In this document: one piece after another, positions 53,724 to 63,667 of the stretch
Layout: every line of letters begins with the position of its first letter
How positions within the stretch are numbered: the stretch's first letter is position 1
Assembly (NCBI RefSeq): GCF_000974445.1
Contig: NZ_BBOJ01000004.1
Span: 1-64,000, forward strand
Source: Lentzea aerocolonigenes
Lineage (GTDB): Bacteria > Actinomycetota > Actinomycetes > Mycobacteriales > Pseudonocardiaceae
Reading direction: 5' to 3'
DNA: 64,000 nucleotides
Notes under the pieces: generated by a model
What the model was told of the DNA's origin: nothing
What the model saw: the letters and a program-made list of their open reading frames with translations, nothing else
Databases searched by the model: none
Position numbers and translations under genes: made by a program

Positions 53724-55211
53724 GTGGTCGCCCTTGATCGCCTCGTGGACGTGCTCGGCAGCCTGGGTACGCATCTGGCGTGCGCTCCCAGGGGCCGCGA
53801 TGCCGAACTACGTGGGGTTGCCCTGCATGATCCGGCGGAAAACACGCCGGCCGCCGCGGGCGATGTTCTGCTCGGGCTGGGTACGCCGTCTGTTGCCGCA
53901 GCGGCGCGTCTGGTGTCGTCCACGGCGGCGTCCGCCGTTGTGCTGCACGGGAAGCCTCCGCTCGACGAGCGGGTGATCGCCGCGGCGAAGAAGTCCGGGG
54001 CCGCCGTGTTGCTCGTGGATCCCTCTGTGCCGTGGAGTCAGCTCGCCAACGTCACGCAGACGCTGGTCAACGGCGGTACGCGCACGGGTGACCTGTTCGG
54101 ACTGGCCGACGTCATCGCGGGGGTCGTGGGCGGGCCGGTGACGATCGAGGACCAGCAGTCCCGCGTGCTCGCCTACTCCTACCGGCAGGAGGACGTGGAC
54201 CCGGTGCGCGTCCAGACGATCCTCGGGCGGCGCGTTCCAGAGGAGGCCCGCCGGGCGCTCGACGAGTTCGGGGTGTTCACGCACCTCGCGTCGTCGGACG
54301 AACCGATCTTCGTGCCGAAGTTGACGCCGCAGCTGGGCAACCGGCTGGTCGCCGCGGTCCGGGCGGGACGCGAGCTGCTCGGGTCGGTCTGGGTCGAGGT
54401 GACCGGGCCGGTGGACGCGGCTCGCAGTGCCGCGTTGGTGGACGGTGCCCGGACGGCGGCGTTGCACCTGCTCAGGTCCCGTGCGTCCACGGACCTCGAA
54501 CGTCAGGCCGAGGCGGACCTGGTGATCCGGCTGCTCGAACAGCCGGAGTCCGCCGACGTCGCGCGCCTCGGGCTGCCGTCCGCGGACCTGCGCGTGATCG
54601 CGGTGCAGGCCCACGCGGGCGAAGGTGAGCACGGGGCGGCGGTGCTCGCGTTCCAGCGGGCCACCGCGGGCTTCGGCTGGTCGCGGCCAGGACGCAGCGC
54701 GCTGTTCGGCAACGTGCTCTACACGGTCATCCCCGCCGCCGACGACGCCGTCGACTGGGTGCGGTCCCTGGTGCGCGAACTGCCCGCGGAAGCCACCGTG
54801 CTGGCCGGCATCGGCGGGCCGGCCGAGGCGACGCAGCTGCCCACGTCACGGCAGGAAGCCGACGAATGCCTCGCGCTCTCCACCGGTGCGCCGGTCGTGT
54901 ACGACGACGCGTGGGCGCAGGTTCTGCTGCACCGGCTCGCCGCCGTCGCCGAGGCCGGACGTCTGCCGACGCGCGGACCGATATCCAATATATTGCGCTA
55001 TGACGCCGAGTACGGCACCCAGTACGCGGTGACGCTCAAGGCGTGGCTCGCGGCACAGGGCGATGTGCGGGCGGCAGCGCGGGAGCTCAACGTGCACCCG
55101 AACACGCTCCGGTACCGGATGCAGAAGATGGCCGAGGTGACGCCGCTCCCCCTCGACGATCCCGACCAACGGCTCGCCATGGCCATCGCCCTCTCGATCA
55201 CGCGCCACTGA
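53724..55211 (+). CDS. PucR-family transcriptional regulator
   Basis: 495 aa. The N-terminal PucR-type domain (about 1-125) is followed by a GGDEF-like CdaR middle. The C-terminal HTH_30 (about 430-490) contains YDAEYGTQYAVTLKAWLAAQGDVRAAARELNVHPNTLRYRMQKM. GTG start, probably leaderless. Near 54979-54998 the frame reads GPISNILRY through an AT-rich stretch with two ATA codons, rare in this genome, matching the dispersed GATATCC/ATATAT element. Members regulate purine, amine or sugar-acid use; the target is unknown. Confidence 0.9.
   Translation: MVALDRLVDVLGSLGTHLACAPRGRDAELRGVALHDPAENTPAAAGDVLLGLGTPSVAAAARLVSSTAASAVVLHGKPPLDERVIAAAKKSGAAVLLVDPSVPWSQLANVTQTLVNGGTRTGDLFGLADVIAGVVGGPVTIEDQQSRVLAYSYRQEDVDPVRVQTILGRRVPEEARRALDEFGVFTHLASSDEPIFVPKLTPQLGNRLVAAVRAGRELLGSVWVEVTGPVDAARSAALVDGARTAALHLLRSRASTDLERQAEADLVIRLLEQPESADVARLGLPSADLRVIAVQAHAGEGEHGAAVLAFQRATAGFGWSRPGRSALFGNVLYTVIPAADDAVDWVRSLVRELPAEATVLAGIGGPAEATQLPTSRQEADECLALSTGAPVVYDDAWAQVLLHRLAAVAEAGRLPTRGPISNILRYDAEYGTQYAVTLKAWLAAQGDVRAAARELNVHPNTLRYRMQKMAEVTPLPLDDPDQRLAMAIALSITRH
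54979..54998 (-). repeat. Dispersed AT-rich element inside the pucR coding sequence
   Basis: CGATATCCAATATAT (54979-54993) is identical to the complement of the element at 32098-32112. It contains the perfect dyad CAATATATTG (54986-54995). It encodes ISNIL in frame just before the HTH. Confidence 0.55.
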
Positions 55212-55218
55212 CGAGGCC

Positions 55219-56706
55219 GTGAAAGCATGTCGACCCGTGCACCCCGATCTTTCCGCTGATCTCTGCGCCCGCCTGCGCGAAGCCTTCCTGAACGCCGGCT
55301 ACACCGCGGACGGCGTCGTCGACGTCCTCGGCCCGCAGGCCCACTCCGCACTCGGCCGGGGCGAGCCGGAGCCCGCCCGCCGCGCCAGCAGGGACGCCGG
55401 GTCGCTCGGCACGCTGATCCGCCTGTTCCTGCTCGGCGACCAGGAGCCGGAGCAGGACGTCCGCAAGGCGCTCGCCGGTGTCGACATCGACGACGCCGTC
55501 ATCAACGAGGTTCTGGCCGCCGGCAGCAACGCAGGAGACCTCAAAGCCGGTCTCGACGTGCGGCCGTACGAGGACAACTGGTGGGTCATCGCCGACCTCG
55601 ACTCCGACTTGCGTGGCGGAGCGGTCCCGGAGGACCACGTCCTCGGGGTCGGCCACGCGTCCATCAGCCTCGCCCGCGCCACCAAGCGCACCCCGGTCGG
55701 CACGCTGCTCGACCTCGGCACCGGCTGCGGCGTCCAAGCCCTGCACGCCAGCACGCACGCCGAACGCATCACCGCGACCGATCTGTCCGAACGCGCGCTG
55801 CGGCTCGCGCAGGGCACGTTCCGCATCAACGGCCTCGACGTCGAGACACTGCAGGGCGAGTGGTTCGGCCCGGTCCGCAACCGGCGGTTCGACCAGGTTG
55901 TGTGCAATCCACCGTTCGTGGTCGGCCCGCCGCGCGTGGACTACGTGTACCGCGACTCCGGCCTCGGCGGCGACGACGCGTCGGCGCTGGTCATCCGGCA
56001 GCTGCCCGCCTTCCTCAACGAAGGCGGCGTCGGCCAGTTGCTGGCGTCGTGGGTGCACCGCAGGGGTGAGGACTGGGAGGAGCAGGTCTCGGGCTGGCTG
56101 CCGCGCGGCGGGATCGACGCGTGGTTCGTGCAGCGCGACATCGCCGAGCCCGCCCTGTACGTCGGCACGTGGCTCAAGGACGCGGGCGTCGACCCGCGCA
56201 GCCCAGAGGGGCAGCGGAAGGCCGCGGCGTGGCTCGACTGGTTCGAGCAGAATCAGGTCGACGGCGTCGGCTTCGGCTACGTGACGCTGCGGCGCACCGA
56301 CGAGATGCACTCCCAGGTCGTGTGCGAGGACCTGCGCCACGCCTACGACGACCCGCTGGGCCCGGAGGCGGCGCGGTGGCTCGACAACGTCGCGTGGCTG
56401 CGCGCGAACCCCGACCTGCTGGGCCAGAGGTTCCGGGTCGCCGACACCGTCCTGCTCGAGGAGGTCTCCGAGCCGAGCGAGGAAGGCTGGCGCAAGGTCG
56501 TCGCCCGGCTGCACCGCACCGACGGACCGGGCTGGCAGCACGAGGTCGACGAGGCGACCGCGAAGCTCGTCGCCGGCTGCACGGGCGCGCTGTCGTTGGA
56601 GGACCTGCTCGCACTGCTCGAGTTCGCTTACGGAGAAATCGATGCAGAAGCCGCCTTGCCGATCGTTCGTGATCTCATCCGGCACGGAATGTTGATTCCG
56701 GCGTGA
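55219..56706 (+). CDS. N6-type class I methyltransferase (NPPF motif)
   Basis: 495 aa. An N-terminal helical domain (about 1-130) is typical of actinobacterial DUF7059-type proteins. The SAM domain follows, with TLLDLGTGCGVQALHAS (motif I), ITATDLSERALRLAQ and the catalytic motif VVCNPPFVVGPP, as in PrmC/RlmG/HemK families. A C-terminal domain of about 150 aa follows. Likely modifies rRNA or a translation factor. GTG at 55219, or at 55237 (MHPDLSADLC). Stop overlaps the dtd start (GTGA), so the two are coupled. Confidence 0.85.
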   Translation: MKACRPVHPDLSADLCARLREAFLNAGYTADGVVDVLGPQAHSALGRGEPEPARRASRDAGSLGTLIRLFLLGDQEPEQDVRKALAGVDIDDAVINEVLAAGSNAGDLKAGLDVRPYEDNWWVIADLDSDLRGGAVPEDHVLGVGHASISLARATKRTPVGTLLDLGTGCGVQALHASTHAERITATDLSERALRLAQGTFRINGLDVETLQGEWFGPVRNRRFDQVVCNPPFVVGPPRVDYVYRDSGLGGDDASALVIRQLPAFLNEGGVGQLLASWVHRRGEDWEEQVSGWLPRGGIDAWFVQRDIAEPALYVGTWLKDAGVDPRSPEGQRKAAAWLDWFEQNQVDGVGFGYVTLRRTDEMHSQVVCEDLRHAYDDPLGPEAARWLDNVAWLRANPDLLGQRFRVADTVLLEEVSEPSEEGWRKVVARLHRTDGPGWQHEVDEATAKLVAGCTGALSLEDLLALLEFAYGEIDAEAALPIVRDLIRHGMLIPA

Positions 56707-57128
56707 AAGCGGTTGTGGCGCGCGTCACAGAGGCGAGTGTGGAAGTCGGCGGGGAGATCGTCGGCGCCATCGACGAGCCCGGATTGCTGGTGCTGCTCGG
56801 CGTCCACCACGACGACTCGGCCGAGCACGCCCGCAAAATGGCGCAGAAGCTGCACGGCCTGCGCATCCTCGACGACGAGCAGTCATGTGAGTCGACTGGC
56901 GCTCCGCTGCTGGTCGTCAGCCAGTTCACCCTCTACGGAGACACGCGCAAGGGCCGCCGTCCGTCCTGGACGGCGGCCGCACGGCCCGAGCACGCGGAAC
57001 CGTTGGTGAACGCCGTCGTGCAGGAACTCCGCCAAAAGGGCGCCCGCGTCGAAACAGGACGATTCAGGGCTGAGATGAAGGTACGGAGCGTGAACGACGG
57101 TCCGTTCACCGTGCTCGTCGAGGTCTGA
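56703..57128 (+). CDS. dtd: D-aminoacyl-tRNA deacylase
   Basis: 141 aa, full length. Removes D-amino acids (and Gly mischarged on tRNA-Ala) from tRNA; homodimer. N-terminal MKAVVARVTEASVEVGGE, catalytic SQFTLYGDTRKGRRPSW, and the C-terminal cross-subunit motif VNDGPFTVLVEV (here NDGPFT in place of NxGPxT). GTG start overlaps the upstream methyltransferase stop. Confidence 0.95.
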   Translation: MKAVVARVTEASVEVGGEIVGAIDEPGLLVLLGVHHDDSAEHARKMAQKLHGLRILDDEQSCESTGAPLLVVSQFTLYGDTRKGRRPSWTAAARPEHAEPLVNAVVQELRQKGARVETGRFRAEMKVRSVNDGPFTVLVEV

Positions 57129-57166
57129 CTAAACGGTTCTCAGCCAATCCTCAGATTAGTCGCGCA

Positions 57167-57183
57167 ACCGCTGTGACAGCGGT
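57167..57183 (+). terminator. Small hairpin after dtd
   Basis: ACCGCTG-TGA-CAGCGGT, a perfect 7-bp stem 39 bp after the dtd stop and upstream of the sigB promoter. Confidence 0.4.
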
Positions 57184-57206
57184 GACGTCTTCAGGTCAGG
57201 AAGTCG

Positions 57207-57232
57207 GGAACGAATTCGGAATCGTCTTCGTT
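57207..57232 (+). promoter_or_regulatory. Possible stress sigma (SigR/SigH/SigE-type) promoter for sigB
   Basis: GGAAC (57207-57211), 18 bp, then GTT (57230-57232). This fits the actinobacterial GGAAY-N18-GTT consensus of SigR/SigH-group ECF factors, which drive sigB in mycobacteria. The start codon is about 130 bp downstream. Confidence 0.45.
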
Positions 57233-57361
57233 ACCCAGGTATCAGCCAGCTAGCGATGGGATCCCGAGCGGGCCCGCCGCAACCGGCAACCAGGGCGCAG
57301 CGCCGCGCCGCCTTGACCGCCACGCGACTTGTCGCCGCCCGCAGCAGGGGGAGGGAGATCC

Positions 57362-58348
57362 ATGACCGTCACGAGGATCTCCGACCGTGAAGTCGGAGAG
57401 AACACGCCTGTCGTCGACCACGACCTCGACGCCCAGGGGCCAGCAGCAGATCTGGTTCGAGTCTACCTGAACGGAATCGGCAAGACCGCGCTCCTCACCG
57501 CAGAGGAGGAGGTGGAGCTCGCCAAGCGCATCGAGGCCGGTGTGTTCGCGCAGCACGTCATGGAGACGACCAAGCGCCTCACCCCCACCCGTCGTGAAGA
57601 GCTGGGGGAGCTCGTCCGCGACGGCCGCCGAGCCAAGGACCACCTGCTCAAGGCCAACCTGCGCCTCGTCGTGTCGCTCGCCAAGCGCTACACGGGCCGC
57701 GGCATGCCGCTGCTGGACCTGATCCAGGAGGGCAACCTGGGCCTGATCCGCGCGGTGGAGAAGTTCGACTACACCAAGGGCTTCAAGTTCTCGACCTACG
57801 CGACGTGGTGGATCCGCCAGGCCATCACCCGCGGCATGGCCGACCAGGGCCGCACCATCCGCCTCCCCGTCCACCTCGTCGAGCAGGTGAACAAGCTCGC
57901 GCGGATCAAGCGCGACCTGCACCAGACGCTCGGCCGCGAGGCGACGAACGAGGAGCTGGCGAAGGAGTCGGGCCTGTCCGTCGACAAGGTCGCCGACCTG
58001 CTCGACCACGCGCGTGACCCGGTATCGCTGGACATGCCGGTCGGCACGGAGGAGGACGCTCCCCTCGGTGACTTCATCGAGGACTCGGACGCGACCGACG
58101 CCGAGAGCGCCGTCATCTCCGGCCTGCTGCAGGACGACCTGCGCCGCGTGCTGGCGACCCTCGAACCGCGCGAGCAGGCCGTGATCCGGCTGCGCTACGG
58201 CCTCGAGGACGGTCAGCCCCGCACGCTGGACCAGATCGGCAAGCGGTTCGGGTTGTCGCGGGAACGGGTGCGGCAGATCGAGCGCGAGGTCATGTCGAAG
58301 CTCCGCCAGGGCGAGCGGGCGGCGAAGCTGCGGGCGTACGCCTCGTAA
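57362..58348 (+). CDS. sigB: Group 2 sigma-70 factor (SigB-like)
   Basis: 328 aa. Lacks the long N-terminal extension of SigA. Region 1.2 ([21 protein letters not shown]), region 2 ([49 protein letters not shown]), region 3, region 4 ([34 protein letters not shown]). ATG after GGGGGAGGGAGATC, a strong ribosome site. Position after dtd and close to DUF3039/DUF3099 matches SigB in other actinobacteria. Directs general stress or late-growth genes there. Confidence 0.95.
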   Translation: MTVTRISDREVGENTPVVDHDLDAQGPAADLVRVYLNGIGKTALLTAEEEVELAKRIEAGVFAQHVMETTKRLTPTRREELGELVRDGRRAKDHLLKANLRLVVSLAKRYTGRGMPLLDLIQEGNLGLIRAVEKFDYTKGFKFSTYATWWIRQAITRGMADQGRTIRLPVHLVEQVNKLARIKRDLHQTLGREATNEELAKESGLSVDKVADLLDHARDPVSLDMPVGTEEDAPLGDFIEDSDATDAESAVISGLLQDDLRRVLATLEPREQAVIRLRYGLEDGQPRTLDQIGKRFGLSRERVRQIEREVMSKLRQGERAAKLRAYAS

Positions 58349-58430
58349 CTCACCCGTCCGGCAGTATTGACTTGTGACTCAACTCACGGCACGGTCGGGC
58401 GTTACCAAGCCACGCGACGCCCGTCGTCGC

Positions 58431-58479
58431 ACACGAAGGAAGGTCGGGACGGCCGGGGGCCGCCCCGGCCTTCCGTGTC
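58431..58479 (+). terminator. sigB terminator-like hairpin
   Basis: Long GC stem with ACACGAAGGAAGG and CCTTCCGTGT ends (58431-58479) around GACGGCC/GGCCGCC; about 15-17 pairs with two imperfect positions. No T-run. Confidence 0.6.
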
Positions 58480-58585
58480 TGTGGGGCACGGAACACCGCG
58501 GTGGTCGGGGATCACATCGATACGTCCCATTGGTGGCGGTACGGTTTTCTGATCCGAACTGCACACCGTTGGAGTTGTGTACGAC

Positions 58586-60241
<1,656 letters not shown>

Positions 60242-60255
60242 TCCACCCGCACACC

Positions 60256-60295
60256 GCAGCCGGGGCCAACCGATATATCAGTTGGCCCCGGCTGC
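60256..60295 (+). terminator. Fumarase terminator whose loop is the GATATATC element
   Basis: Perfect 15-bp stem GCAGCCGGGGCCAAC/GTTGGCCCCGGCTGC with the loop CGATATATCA (60271-60280), the core of the dispersed 12-mer. Begins 15 bp after the fumarase stop. Followed by TCTGTTT. Confidence 0.85.
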
Positions 60296-60307
60296 TCTGT
60301 TTCACGG

Positions 60308-60357
60308 CCTTAGCAATGACTCTTTTGACGACGTCGTCAAAAGAGTCATTGCTAAGG
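60308..60357. repeat. Repeat locus D: perfect 50-bp palindrome
   Basis: The half reads CCTTAGCAATGACTCTTTTG then ACGAC; the second half is its exact complement through GTCATTGCTAAGG. Lies 12 bp after the fumarase terminator. Its GCAATGACTCTTTTGAC arm recurs in units B, C1 and C2. Confidence 0.88.
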
Positions 60358-60531
60358 GCCAGGTAGAAGGCACGGCAGGCCGCCGCGCCGGGCCGATGCT
60401 GGTTCTAGGTTCCGGGCGACCGGTGAGGTGTGTGTCGGGTGCCGAGGAGGACTTCCGGCCCGCACGCAACGCACATCCGGCGTTCGTGGTCGACGTCCAG
60501 CAGGGTCACCTAGGCGGTTTCTCGACGGCGC

Positions 60532-61401
60532 TTAAGCCATGCGCAGCCGGTGGTGAACCGCCCACGCGCCGGCCACGACGACCAGAGCCGCGAGTGCCAC
60601 GAACAGACCGGCCTCGATGGCCTGGAACGACCAGAACCGGTCGTCCGGCTGGAACCCCACCCGCCGCACGACTCCCTGCGTGCGCATGCACTCGGGGATG
60701 CCCGTGGTGCAGGCGGCGGGTGAGAACGAGGCAGGATTGCCGGCCGCGTCCACGTAGGACGAGCTGACGATCCACGCACCGGCGGGCATCTTGTCGTCCG
60801 TCGACGTGACCGGTACCGCGTAGGCCGGGCGCAGCGCGTTGCCCACCAACCCGATCAGCGGGACGTACGCGACCACCGTGATGACCATGGCGGCCAGCGT
60901 GTTGCGCACCAGCAGTCCGATGGTCGCGCTGAGCGTGAAGGCCAGCGCCGTGTACGCGCCGAGGGTGAGGCCCTCGATCTCGAACGTCGGCGTCACCAGC
61001 CTCCCGCCGAACATCACGGCCCGCAGCGGCGCGGACGCCCACGAGTTGAGCAGCCCGAGCAGGGTCATGCCGACGATGACCGGCAACCCCGCCACCACGA
61101 TCTTGCTCGCCCACCACCGGGTCCGGCCGATCGACTGGGTCAGGCTGAACACGTGTGTCCCGTGTTCGATCTCGCGGCCGAAGAGCGGGCCGCCGATGAA
61201 CACGCCGAGCAACACCGGCAGGGCGAGCAGCACCAGGCGCAGGTAGTTGACGTACGTGCCGTACCGCTCGTCGACGAGCCGTTCGTCGGTGATCGACTGC
61301 GCGTCGAACCGGACGACCGTCATCACCGCGGCGAGCCCGGCGATGACGCAGAGGCCGAGGAGGATCTGCAGCCGTTGCTGCCGCCACGCCACCCAGGTCA
61401 T
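60532..61401 (-). CDS. ABC transporter permease (ABC-2 type)
   Basis: 289 aa, about six membrane helices (LQILLGLCVIAGLAAVMTVV, LVLLALPVLLGVFIGGPLF, IVVAGLPVIVGMTLLGLL, LAFTLSATIGLLVRN, VITVVAYVPLIGLVG, LFVALAALVVVAGAWAVHH). Segment GPLFGREIEHGTHVFSLTQSIGRTRWWASKI is typical of ABC-2 permeases adjoining YtrA regulators. An extracellular loop has two Cys (CTTGIPEC). ATG overlaps the ATPase stop (ATGA). Substrate unknown; drug or envelope stress export is likely from operon type. Confidence 0.88.
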   Translation of the reverse strand: MTWVAWRQQRLQILLGLCVIAGLAAVMTVVRFDAQSITDERLVDERYGTYVNYLRLVLLALPVLLGVFIGGPLFGREIEHGTHVFSLTQSIGRTRWWASKIVVAGLPVIVGMTLLGLLNSWASAPLRAVMFGGRLVTPTFEIEGLTLGAYTALAFTLSATIGLLVRNTLAAMVITVVAYVPLIGLVGNALRPAYAVPVTSTDDKMPAGAWIVSSSYVDAAGNPASFSPAACTTGIPECMRTQGVVRRVGFQPDDRFWSFQAIEAGLFVALAALVVVAGAWAVHHRLRMA

Positions 61402-62243
61402 GCCGCCACCTTCCTCGTGGAGCGCAGGTAGGCCAGAGCCAGCTCTTCGAGCGACGGCTCGTTGTTGTCCCAGCCGGGGACGTCGGAGGTGCGGGCGAGC
61501 ACTGTCGCCTGACGTCCGGTCGTGCGCGCCTCCACGACACCGTCCGGCAGCACCAGCTCTCGCGATCCGACCAGAACCCGGTGCTGCGTCAGCAGATCCT
61601 CGACGTCGCCCTGCAACCGGACCTGTCCGTCGGCGAGCAGCAACAGGTGATCGCACACCCCGTCGAGGTCGGCGATCACGTGCGAGGACAGCAGCACCGT
61701 CATGCCCGTCTCGGCGACTTCGGCCAGCACGGCGTGCATGACCTCCTGCCGCGCGATGGGATCCAGGTCGGCCAGCGGCTCGTCGAGCATCACCAGTTCG
61801 GGGCGCCTCCCCATCGCGATGGCGAGTGCGACTCGGGTGCGCTGCCCGCCGGACAACGTGCCGATCTTCGCGCCGAACGGCACGTCCGCCTCACGCACGA
61901 GCCGTTGGGCGTACTGGTCGTCCCAGCCGGGGTTCAGCTTCGCTCCCGCCCGCAGCATCTCCTCGACGGTGAACGCTTTGAACAGCGGCTTGTCCTGGCC
62001 GAGGAACGCGAGCCGCCGGTTCGCGCCGTGCTTGCCGGGCACCTGCCCGAGCACCCTGATCTCCCCGCTCGTCTGGCGCTGCAGCCCGGTGGCGATGCGC
62101 ATGAGTGTGCTCTTGCCCGCACCGTTGGGGCCGATCAGCGCCGAGATCCGGCCGGCGGGCAGCTCGAACGTGCAGTCGCGCAGCCCCCAGCCGCGTCGGT
62201 AGCGCATGGTGAGCGCCGTCGCGTCGAGCGCGATCGTGGTCAA
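61398..62243 (-). CDS. ABC transporter ATP-binding protein
   Basis: 281 aa. Walker A GPNGAGKSTLMR (about 38-49), Q-loop AFLGQDKPLF, signature LSGGQRTRVALAIAM, Walker B LVMLDEPLADLD, His switch LLSSHVIADLDG. A C-terminal extension of about 70 aa (ELVLPDGVVEARTTGRQATVLA) may contact the permease. Overlaps both neighbours by ATGA, so regulator, ATPase and permease are tightly coupled. Confidence 0.93.
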   Translation of the reverse strand: MTTIALDATALTMRYRRGWGLRDCTFELPAGRISALIGPNGAGKSTLMRIATGLQRQTSGEIRVLGQVPGKHGANRRLAFLGQDKPLFKAFTVEEMLRAGAKLNPGWDDQYAQRLVREADVPFGAKIGTLSGGQRTRVALAIAMGRRPELVMLDEPLADLDPIARQEVMHAVLAEVAETGMTVLLSSHVIADLDGVCDHLLLLADGQVRLQGDVEDLLTQHRVLVGSRELVLPDGVVEARTTGRQATVLARTSDVPGWDNNEPSLEELALAYLRSTRKVAA

Positions 62244-62629
62244 CGTCCATCTCCTTCGTAGTGCAGGTCCAGTTCCGCTTTGACAAGAGCCTCGACGTAC
62301 TCGCGGTCCAGTCCGTCCTGCCGGGCCCGTCTCATCCAGCCGGCCAGTTCCGCTCGCAACTGGTCCGCCTCAGGCTGAGCCGGCGCGGCCGACACGGACA
62401 CGAACGTCCCCACCCCGCGCCGCCCCTCCGCGAGGCCTTCGCGTTCCAGCTCCCGGTAGGCCTTCAGCACGGTGTTCGGGTTTATCGAGGTCGTGGTCAC
62501 GACCTCCTTCACGGTGGGCAGCTGGTCCCCCGGCCGCAACAAACCCAGTCGCAGTGCGTGCTTCGTCTGGTTGACGAGCTGCTGGTAGGCGGCCACGCCG
62601 GAGCGACGGTCGATCCGGAACTCGATCAC
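62240..62629 (-). CDS. GntR-family regulator, YtrA subfamily
   Basis: 129 aa. N-terminal winged HTH: EFRIDRRSGVAAYQQLVNQTKHAL, GLLRPGDQLPTVKEVVTTTSINPNTVLKAYRELEREGLAEGRRGVGTFV. The short C-terminal helical tail (about 50 aa) is characteristic of YtrA proteins that control an adjacent ABC transporter. First gene of the operon; a CTAGTTAACTAGTTAA dyad just upstream is its probable operator. Confidence 0.94.
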   Translation of the reverse strand: MIEFRIDRRSGVAAYQQLVNQTKHALRLGLLRPGDQLPTVKEVVTTTSINPNTVLKAYRELEREGLAEGRRGVGTFVSVSAAPAQPEADQLRAELAGWMRRARQDGLDREYVEALVKAELDLHYEGDGR

Positions 62630-62643
62630 CCTTGCCTCTTTAT

Positions 62644-62659
62644 CTAGTTAACTAGTTAA
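62644..62659. promoter_or_regulatory. Probable YtrA operator
   Basis: CTAGTTAACTAGTTAA contains two overlapping perfect 12-bp palindromes (62644-62655 and 62648-62659), 15 bp upstream of the regulator ATG. It is strikingly AT-rich for this genome. Confidence 0.7.
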
Positions 62660-63039
62660 ACCACTATCTACTCCGCAGCAGGGTGCCGTCAAGAAGACGA
62701 GCAGAAGTCGCTCGCCGGGACGCGAGCACTGGCGCTTGCCAGCGGGAAGCAGGCGCTCGAGGGCGGCCGCAGCGTGACCCAGAACTGAGGGCCCCGCCGT
62801 GGGCGCCCGTGCAGTAGAAGGGTTGATGCGACAGTGGAGGCGAGGTCGAAGCCCAAGCGTCACGTGGGCGCGGAAGTCGATCAGCGACCAGAGCCGTTCG
62901 CCAACGCGGATCCGAGACCCAGGCCGTCAGCGTCGAAAGGTGCCGGCGAGGGAGCGACGCCGACGGTCCTGCCGATTGCATCGGCGATATGCGATATATC
63001 AGCAGCTCAGGTGAAGATCCATATATCAGCGTTTCATCT
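62660..63039. other. 380-bp intergenic region with GATATATC elements
   Basis: No gene supported. The right end has GCGATATATCAG (62991-63002), preceded by GCGATATG, and CCATATATCAG (63019-63029), so the AT-rich 12-mer occurs as a degenerate tandem just downstream of the lipoprotein gene's stop. The rest should include the GntR operon promoter. Confidence 0.6.
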
Positions 63040-63564
63040 TCAGGCAGTCTCTTCGCGAGACTCCAGGACCAGGCGACGATCGCCCAGCGGAGCGTCCAAG
63101 CGCACGGTCAGCGGCACCTGGCGGATCTCCTGGGTGCACACCGTGCCCGGAGGCTGCTTCGTGATCGTCACGAGCGTGATCTGAACGAGCTCGGCGGACT
63201 GGGCCGTCACCTCCGCGCGGGCTTCCTTGCAACCGCCGCCCACGCCGAAGACCTCGACGTCACGACCGTCGCCGAAGACGTACGCCTCGGAGCGGTAGAG
63301 GTCTGACAACGATGTCGTGATGACCTTTTCCTTGGGCACCGGCGTGACGTTGGGCGGGACGACCGGCTTCTCCTCCGAGATCGACACCGGAGGCTGGACG
63401 GGCGCCGTGGGGTTCGAGCCGGACGAACCGGTGGAGCCGGGCGCGGACGTACCCGAGGTGGGCGAGCCGGTTCCGGGCGCGCCCGGCTGCTTGTCCGACG
63501 GGGCGCCCGACGAGCAACCGGTCAGCACAACGGCGAGAGCAACGGCAGCCGCGACGTTTCTCAT
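63040..63564 (-). CDS. Small secreted lipoprotein, paralogue of the next gene
   Basis: 174 aa from ATG 63564 (MRNVAAAVALAVVLTGCSSG), with AAGG nine bases upstream; starts at 63573 or 63591 are possible. Lipobox LTGC, then a Gly/Ser/Thr/Pro-rich linker of about 60 aa, then a compact domain with two Cys (GGGCKEARAEV and GTVCTQEIRQVPLTVRLDAPLG). No recognised family. Anchored outside the membrane. It shares pattern C-x4-A-x-V-x2-QSA-x-LV, CT-x2-IR-x2-PLTV-x-L-x2-PLG-x-R with the next gene. Confidence 0.8.
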   Translation of the reverse strand: MRNVAAAVALAVVLTGCSSGAPSDKQPGAPGTGSPTSGTSAPGSTGSSGSNPTAPVQPPVSISEEKPVVPPNVTPVPKEKVITTSLSDLYRSEAYVFGDGRDVEVFGVGGGCKEARAEVTAQSAELVQITLVTITKQPPGTVCTQEIRQVPLTVRLDAPLGDRRLVLESREETA

Positions 63565-63667
63565 GCGCACCATCCTTGCAAACCGGGCCAAGGGGCCAGG
63601 TGAACCGAGAAAGAAGTGATGCCCGGCCGGCGGGGCAGTTGCCGACCGGGCACCGTGGGGAGGAGGT

